Below are positions 57,839 through 64,000 of a stretch of 64,000 nucleotides of DNA, piece by piece; position 1 is the first letter of the stretch; the number at the start of each line of letters is the position of its first letter. The translations under genes and the position numbers were made by a program. Under the pieces are notes generated by a model. The model saw only the letters and a list, made by a program, of their open reading frames with translations, ran no database searches and was not told where the DNA came from. The stretch comes from Porphyra umbilicalis (lineage: Eukaryota > Rhodophyta > Bangiophyceae > Bangiales > Bangiaceae), in the NCBI GenBank assembly GCA_002049455.2, contig KV918919.1:1-64000 (forward strand), written 5' to 3'.

Positions 57839-58987
57839 CACGGGCGGCGGGCGGGGAAAACGACGGTGGGGAGGGGCGGGGGGGGGGGGGGGCGGGGGCG
57901 TGGGGAACGGGAAAACCAGCGGCAGCGGTCGCACGCGTCGCGCTGCGAGCACGCGGGGGGCAAGACCGGCGGGTGCCCACACGGCGCGGCGGGTTTACCA
58001 ATCTCGCCCCGCGCCCGTCGCTGCGCCCCCCCCCCTGCAAAAAGGCGAGGCGGCCGGGCAGCGGCAGGCGGCAATGGCTGCGAGGGGAGGAGACCTTACT
58101 GGCAGAGCCGCGGCTCCATCCACCAGGCGCCCGCGGGGCACACGCGGCCGCCGCGGCACCAGTGTGGGCCACACCGCAGCCTCGCGCGCAACGGTGGGCC
58201 GCGGCGTCGCGCGTGGCGCCATCGCCCGCGGACGGCGCATCCACTAGGGATAGCACTGGTGGGCGATGGGGCGCGTTTACAGTGGCACAGTGGATCCGCG
58301 TTAGTACACGAGCCGTGCGTGGGTGTACTTGTTCGGCCTCGTCGACAAGGACCGCGTGAAGCGTCAAATCATCGACGCTGCCTCACCCGCGGTCGAGGCC
58401 TCTTGGCAAGGGGCCCTTGCACTGGCGTCTGGCGGGGCGCCACGGCCTTGCGCCGCGGCGGGCGCGGCGGCACCGACGCCAACCGACAGTGGATGCATCC
58501 GCTGCACTCCCACCGACGGTCCCTGGGCTGTGGCGACGCCAGGCCGTCACCGAGTAGGCTCGACGCTGTTGCGCCGTCCCCGACGGTGTCCCGGCCAATG
58601 CCAACCGCGGGCGTCGGTTGGGGTTGGGCGCCTACGGGCGCGGATGGGGAATGCCCCCGATGCTGCTCGTCAGCACGGGCGCCGTTGCGACTGCCGCCAC
58701 GGCCATCTCCGTGCGCCCTGGCGGTGCAAGCCAGTGCGAGGCCGTAGCGGAGCGAGGTGCTCGTGTGCTTGACGTCAGCAGCGGCGGCTTTGCGATTACA
58801 AGCGCGTGTGCACCTCACGCGCTCGACCTGTTTGATTGCCACCGTCGTGCCGACCCGTGCTTTCCCTGCGCCCGCGCCCCCCTCCTCACACAGTCAGCCC
58901 CTGACTGCCGTCGTCGTCCAGCGCGTGGCTCCTTCACCCCTCCGACCGCCACCCCGCGCCTCCCCCTATTGTGGAATTGGCCGCGGC
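57839..58987. other. Divergent intergenic region, GC-rich
   Basis: Between the start codons of the DOMON-Hog gene (minus) and the FkbM-type gene (plus). It has a G run at about 57879-57892 and a C/T-rich leader at about 58905-58975. Open frames have no domain. Confidence 0.5.
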
Positions 58988-60537
58988 ATGGCCGCTCTTC
59001 CCACCATGATGGTGTCTCACCCGACGCCCACCTTGTGGTGGCGAAAACCCGCCGCCGTGGCGCGCCCCCGCTCGGCGCTCACGCGGTCAGCCGCCACGGC
59101 GGTGGCGGTGCTGGCATTAGTCGGCGTCGCCCGTCTCGGCACCGCCCGCTGGGGGGCCGCCCCGGACCGCCCGCCGTTCGTGTCGGCCCGCAACTGGGCG
59201 GGGGCGCAAGCACCGCAGCCGGGCGCCGCTGACGCTGCGACTGCCACAGCTGCTGTCACCGCAACGGGCGACGGCGACGGCGATGGCAGGCGGGCGGGAC
59301 TGACGGCGGTCACCGCCGCCAACGCCGATGCGGCCGCCGCTGTCGCCGCCCCTGCCACCGACGCTGACGCGGTAGGCGAGTGCCGTGCCGCGTCGCTCGC
59401 CTACCTGCTCGCGCACCCCAAAGAGTTTTACGCCGAGTCGGGCGCGTGGGCGCTCAAGTCGGCACTCCTCGCCATCCGCAGCGCGCTCGTAGACCGACCG
59501 TCGGCGGGTGCGGTGGCGACCGTCGCCGCCGCGCCGCCCCCGCCGCCACTCGTCGTGGACGTGGGCGCCAACAAGGGCCAAAACGTCCCCATGTGGCGCG
59601 CCATTTACGGGGATGCCGCCCACCTGGTGCTCGTCGAGGGCAACCCAGCGGTGGCGACGGCGCTCGCAGCGGACTTTGCGAGCAAGGACGACTCAGTGGT
59701 GGTCGTGCAGCGGCTGGTTGGCAACGCGACACGCGAGATGGACTTTCGGGTGCCGACGGGGCAGACGAACGCGGAGCGGGCGGCCATCCAGACGGAGGAG
59801 TCGGTGGGACTGTTTGTGGACCAGTTTAACTATGTGGTACGGTTGGGGGTGTTCCTGAGGAGGGGAGGGGGGTGGGCTGCCAGACGTGTGTCAGCCTGTC
59901 GGTGGGTGGGTGTGCTCTGCGTCTGCTTCGGACGGTCACCTCATCACTGGGCCCTTCTCGAGTGCGTGAGTACTGACTGCCCCCACCTGTCACCTCTCGT
60001 CTGGCCTGCCACCGTTCCTGCCCATGAATATGATTGTGACCGCTTCGTCCTCCCACCAACGCCGTGCGGCGCCGCGCGCAGAAACTGCCCGTGGACACCC
60101 TCGACAACATCGTAGCCAACCCCGAACTTGTCCCCGAGGGCTGGGTTGACCCCGCCCGCAAGTACCCCATCGACTTGCTCAAGACGGACTTGGAAGGGTG
60201 GGACGTGGTTGGGCTGCAGGGCGCCCACGACATTCTTCGCCGCACCCGCTTTGTGCTTTGGGAGTGCCACCTACTCATGGCGCTCGTCAATGGCCCGAAG
60301 ACGACGCATGCGCAGGCGGCGGCGCTGCTGGCCGCGGCGGGCTTTGAGTCGTACAAGCTGTCGCCCCAGTTTGTGCGCTTTGATGGCGCGTACTCGCTAC
60401 CCGAGCTCGACGACCGCGCCAACATGGGCTGGCACAACTGCTTTGCGATGCGGTCAGACGATCCCGTGCGGCCGGAGTTGCTCAGCCGCTTCAACCACCT
60501 CTTCCAATGCGTCAAGCCGTTTGGGTTGGACGGGTAG
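58988..60537 (+). CDS. FkbM-family methyltransferase with signal anchor, two exons
   Basis: The start MAALPTMMVSHPTPTLWWRK and a hydrophobic stretch AATAVAVLALVGVARLG (about residues 35-51) suggest a type II signal anchor, so the catalytic part would face the Golgi/ER lumen. After an Ala/Asp/Gly stem comes the methyltransferase fold: LVVDVGANKGQNVPMWRAIY (SAM motif I), HLVLVEGNPAVATALAADFA, VVVVQRLVGNATREMDFRV, then KLPVDTLDNIVANPE, and PIDLLKTDLEGWDVVGLQGA (the usual K-x-D-x-E/D-G motif). FVLWECHL follows, and the end is VKPFGLDG. Exons are 58988-59836 and 60082-60537. The 245-bp intron has donor GTACGG and acceptor CGCGCAG, in phase 0. Total 434 residues. Likely O-methylation of a glycan or small molecule; the substrate is unknown. 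Confidence 0.9.
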
Positions 60538-60935
60538 GGTCTTTAGGGTTTGTTTGGGGGGGCGTCGTCAGCCCGTAATCAAGACACACGGTTATGCAGT
60601 ACCTCGTGGTCCGTGGTTGCCATCTTGTGTAGCCACGCGTGGTCAAGAGCGCACGGTTGTTGCAAGTGCTAACCAAGACCTTGCACGCGGACAGCGCCGG
60701 ACTTTCAGCAGTCGCAAACGCACTGGCAACCCGCACATGCTCTGGTCGCCCGTACATGCACCACAGACGACAGCTCTGCGACAGGCCAACGCCATTCCAT
60801 CATACTGGATGCCACGGTTGGTAGGGCGCCACCAGACTGACATCGCACAAAGCCACTCGGCCACCCTCGTACAGGACCTGGTGCAGGAAAACAAGGCTCA
60901 TAAATCGTTGTTCAAAAAAGCAAGCGCGCCGTTCC
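60538..60935. other. Intergenic, between convergent genes
   Basis: 3' flanks of the FkbM-type and aldolase genes. No gene seen. Confidence 0.6.
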
Positions 60936-62511
60936 CTAATACTTGTACCCGGCCTCGAACGTGCCCACGACGTCCGCCGTCGGCTCCGAGCCAGGCACGT
61001 ACTCGCCCTTCGAGGCCTTGGAGTTGGCGCGCGCCCGGGCCATGAGCGCCGCCTGCGCGGCCCCGACATTGTCCTTCTTGCCCGCCCACGCCTTGAGCGT
61101 CGACTGCTGCAGGGCACGGCCGTAGCTGAAGGTCAGCGCCCACGGGCCCTTGCGCTGGATCTTGTTCATGGCGTTGAGGTTGACCGACGCCTCCTCCTCA
61201 GACATGCCGCCCGACAGGAAGGTCACACCGGCAACGGCCGGCGGCACGCGGCGCTCCAGCGTCCGGACGGTGTAAGCACCAACCTGCTCGGGCGAGGTCT
61301 TGCCCTTCCAGTCCGCGCCCGGGACGGTCATGTTGGGCTTGAGGAGCGAGCCCTCCAGGTACACGCCGCACAGGTCGCACGCCTTGTAGACGGCCGCCAG
61401 CACCTTCTCCTGGACCGCCGCGGTGGTGTCAATGTCGTGGTCCCCGTCCATGAGGATTTCGGGCTCAATGATCGGCACCAGGCCAGCGTCCTGGACGGTC
61501 TTGGCGTACCGGGCCAGGCCCCACGCGTTCTCCTGGATGCTCAGGTTGGACGGCGTGTTGCCAGAAATCTGCAGCACCGCGCGCCACTTGGCGAAGCGGG
61601 CGCCCTGCTTGTAGTAGGCCGCCGCGCGCTCCGCGAGGCCGTCCAGGCCCGTGCACCACGTCTCAAACGACTCGGCACCGCCGAGCGGAGCCAGGCCCAT
61701 GTCGACCTTGATGCCAGGGATGACGCCAATGGCCTTCAGGCAGTCAACAAACGGCTTGCCCTCCGCCGAGTTCTGGTACAGGGTCTCCTCGTACAGGATG
61801 GCGCCCGAGATGAACTCACCGAGGCCCTCGCAGTTGAACAGGAGGCCACGGTACGCCTGGCGGTTCTCCTCAGTGTTCTCCACGCCAATAGATGCCAGGC
61901 GCTTGCCAATGGTCTTCGTCGACTCGTCGACGGCCAGGATACCCTTGCCGGGCGAGGCAATGGCCTTGGCGGTGGCCGCCAGCTCGTCGGCAAACTTGGC
62001 CGCCTCACCCACAACACCAGCGTTGTTGGTGCTCATGCGCACCGGGGCGGTCGAGGCAGGCAGGCGAGCAGCGACATGGCCGCGAGCCACAAAGGCCGTC
62101 TCGCCAACCCTGTGCACGCAGATAACAAGACACAAAATGCAAGGACAGGACGAAAGAGGGCAACAGGAGCGCAGGTTAGAAAAGCATGCTCAGAATGATG
62201 CAAGCGAGCACATGCCCACATGTGGCTGTAGGCTGCGAGGCAGCCAGTCGCGCACCCAACCTCGATTCCTGCCGAGATCTCGCGCACCGCTGCGCCAGCC
62301 GAGATCTCGCGCACCGCTGCGCCAGCATGAATCCCCCCACGGACACCCATTGTCGACATCAAAGCACGCGCGACCATCCAGCACAACCGCCAAACCGTAG
62401 ACGCCAAGCGTCCTGCACGCCCTCGAGTGTTTTCAATACGTACTGGCAGGTGGCGCGGGCAGTGGTAGCGGCCGAGCCGAGGGCAACCGACGCGGCAGCG
62501 ACAAAGGCCAT
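60936..62511 (-). CDS. FBA: Fructose-bisphosphate aldolase class I, plastid-type, two exons
   Basis: Class I aldolase splits fructose 1,6-bisphosphate (or forms it in the Calvin cycle). Exon 1 is 62511-62444 and exon 2 is 62109-60936. The 334-bp intron has donor GTACGT and acceptor GTGCACAG, in phase 2. Together they give [20 protein letters not shown], then [19 protein letters not shown], a transit-like peptide of about 55 residues, and then the enzyme. Family marks are [80 protein letters not shown], the Schiff-base Lys in [16 protein letters not shown], and [14 protein letters not shown]. The C-terminus GTFEAGYKY ends in the aromatic Tyr typical of the class. Total 413 residues. The targeting peptide split off by an intron suggests plastid location. 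Confidence 0.96.
62271..62324. repeat. Perfect 27-bp tandem duplication inside the aldolase intron
   Basis: Two exact copies of a 27-base unit, 62271-62297 and 62298-62324. The unit begins GCCGAGATCTCGCGC and contains the palindrome CGAGATCTCG. Confidence 0.9.
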
Positions 62512-63910
62512 GGTCGGAGTGGGAAGGGAGGAGTGAAAGAGGAGCGGGCGAAGAGGGGGGTGAGCTCGGCGGCAGGCGGCGCGGCTACGCGTCGTCGTCG
62601 TCGGCGTCACAAAGGGAGGGGGGGGGGGGGGAGGGGGACGGCTCGAAAACACACACTGCAGATGCGGGTGCGGGCGGCGGTTGGGAGGGCGACGCGCGGG
62701 AGTCGCGCCCTTGTCTGTCGCTGAACACCCCGGCGAACCGCAAGGGCGGTGCCGGCGGGGGCCCGCGCGACCCACACAGCCGAACCGGGCCGCTGGGGAC
62801 GCTTGGGGGTGCCGCGCGGGGCGCCCGGCGGGTCGGCGATCTGGCCGAGATTGGCAGCTGGCGTGCCAGACCACACATTTGGCGCGCCGTCGGGCGCGGA
62901 TGTGAGGCCCTCAGGGCGGGCCACCAGAGGGGGGGGGCCCCAGGACCACACAACCAGCCCAATGGATGCGGGTGTCGCGGCGCCTCTGCCGGCGCACGAT
63001 CCCTCTGGTGATCCGCGGGGCCGAGACTCCAGACGGTTCGATCGTGGGGCGATCGAGCGGGCGCCACGCGGAACGCAGGCGCCCCCCCGCAAACTACCGT
63101 CGGACTTGTTTGCCAGCCGCGTGGAACGGCGCGTGGCGGGTGCGCGACGCTTCCGCCGCGACGCCTCGTGCTCTGCCGGCGGCGGGCTGCCGCTCGGCGG
63201 CGCGGCCGGGGGAAGCGCCGACGGGCTGGCGCGGGCGGGCGCCCGCGGCGGCACCCGTGCCGCGGGCGCCCACTGCAGCGGCGGTCGTCGGCGGCGACAC
63301 ACGGGGTCGCTGGCGTGCGCCGGCGTCGACGGTGGACTGCCGCGGCTCCGTGCTGGCTGCCACCCTGCCGCTGCATGTGGCCATGCGCGTGGGGTGCGCG
63401 GGGCGTCGGGCGGCGTCACGCGCCCGTCCATAATGGCGTGCCAGGCGGCGGCGGTGACAAACGGCGCAGCGGCTCCGCGCCGCCCGTCGGCACCGCGTGC
63501 TGCCGCGGCGCGCCGGGCGGCGGGCCGCGCCACCGCCACGACCCCCCGTGCAAAAAGCGCCCGTGCGGTGTCCGTGCCCGCAGCGCCACGTCGACGGCGG
63601 CGGCCCGCCGCGCGTGTCCGTCCGCGCCGCCCCCCTCCTTTTTTTCGCTCCCCGGCGCACACCCCACCCCAGGCGCTCTCCCGCTGCCATCCCCCCCCCC
63701 CGCCGTGTCGGCCCGGTGGCCCCACCGCCCCGCCCGACCGTCCGTCTGCGGGGCGCCAACCAGTCCTCCAAAAGTTACGCCCGCGGGCGGTAGTCAGTGC
63801 AGGCAGCACCGGTGTCCTATCTTACTACTGTACAGGAAAACAACAACCAAAAACCGCCTCCGCGGCACCCCCCCCGCGCCCCCCCTCACCCCCCCCCCCC
63901 CCCCCCCACT
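62512..63910. other. Upstream region of the aldolase gene, very GC-rich
   Basis: A C/T-rich leader on the minus strand (about 62512-62570) is followed by over 1 kb in which frames are open on both strands. Products are Arg/Pro/Ala-rich without a domain. C runs at about 63890-63908 precede the next gene end. No gene supported. Confidence 0.5.
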
Positions 63911-64000
63911 TTACACGGCCATGTACCAGTAGTCCCCATTCCCCGGCGTCACCCCACTCGCCACCCCGTCCTCCCCCCGGACCACCACGGCGCGCACGAG
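63911..64000 (-). CDS. 3' end of an unidentified minus-strand gene (partial)
   Basis: The minus strand from the window edge reads LVRAVVVRGEDGVASGVTPG, then NGDYWYMAV and TAA (63911-63913). The composition is protein-like and the stop is followed by a gene-end-like C/T run. The family is not recognisable from 29 residues. Confidence 0.45.
   Translation of the reverse strand, partial: LVRAVVVRGEDGVASGVTPGNGDYWYMAV

Noticed and set aside
62607-63809. 400-codon minus-strand frame upstream of aldolase
   Set aside because: Low-complexity product without a domain in a GC-rich promoter tract. It could not be separated from chance.

Overview
The window is a nuclear segment of a photosynthetic eukaryote, most likely a bangiophyte red alga (Porphyra/Pyropia-like). 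This is an inference from several signs. GC content is extreme, with G/C homopolymers of 15-34 bases. Genes are compact, with no introns or a few short GT-AG introns (donors mostly GTACGT or similar). Plastid-type precursors occur, one with an N-terminal MAFV start of the phenylalanine-containing kind kept in red algal transit peptides. A DOMON-Hog (Hint) protein is present, a family known from red algae among other protists. No bacterial operons, ribosome binding sites, tRNA, rRNA or CRISPR were found.

Layout. 0-5 kb: the tail of an unidentified gene, then condensin subunit SMC4. 5-12.2 kb: about 7 kb without a convincing gene, of more mixed composition, with hairpins and a minisatellite. 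12.3-30.2 kb: a secreted Cys-rich protein with a TATA box, a plastid-type mTERF protein, a DUF1232 membrane protein, a UVR-like/SnoaL-like protein, a Mpo1-like (DUF962) protein, an unidentified minus-strand protein, CDV3, GINS subunit PSF1 and a secreted metallo-beta-lactamase-fold protein. 31.9-42.6 kb: a tandem pair of five-exon AGC-VIII-type kinases with unrelated N-termini. 43-50 kb: MED19, a TLC-domain membrane protein, a repeat-bounded gene-poor patch and vitamin B6 synthase PDX1. 50-64 kb: an ABC1/UbiB kinase, DIM1 and NOP16 (both ribosome biogenesis, convergent), a DOMON-Hog protein, an FkbM-type methyltransferase, plastid-type class I fructose-bisphosphate aldolase, and the tail of a minus-strand gene.

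The genes are mostly independent housekeeping units rather than a pathway cluster. Links exist by theme only: chromosome structure and replication (SMC4, PSF1), ribosome biogenesis (DIM1, NOP16), plastid function (mTERF, ABC1K, aldolase, the SnoaL-like protein) and lipid or membrane processes (TLC, DUF962, and possibly the kinases). Several coding regions change frame inside or next to long G or C runs (SMC4, mTERF, SnoaL-like, DUF962, the unidentified gene, kinase 1, DIM1), which looks more like homopolymer length error in the assembly than gene decay. Almost every confident gene has a C/T-rich tract directly before its ATG.

The most interesting items are the kinase pair, whose introns are better conserved than their N-terminal coding sequence and one of which carries a long Asp-Arg-Gly-Gly repeat; the DOMON-Hog protein; the acidic/basic insertion in SMC4; and the GACGCC-rich repeat pair near 46.6 and 47.6 kb.
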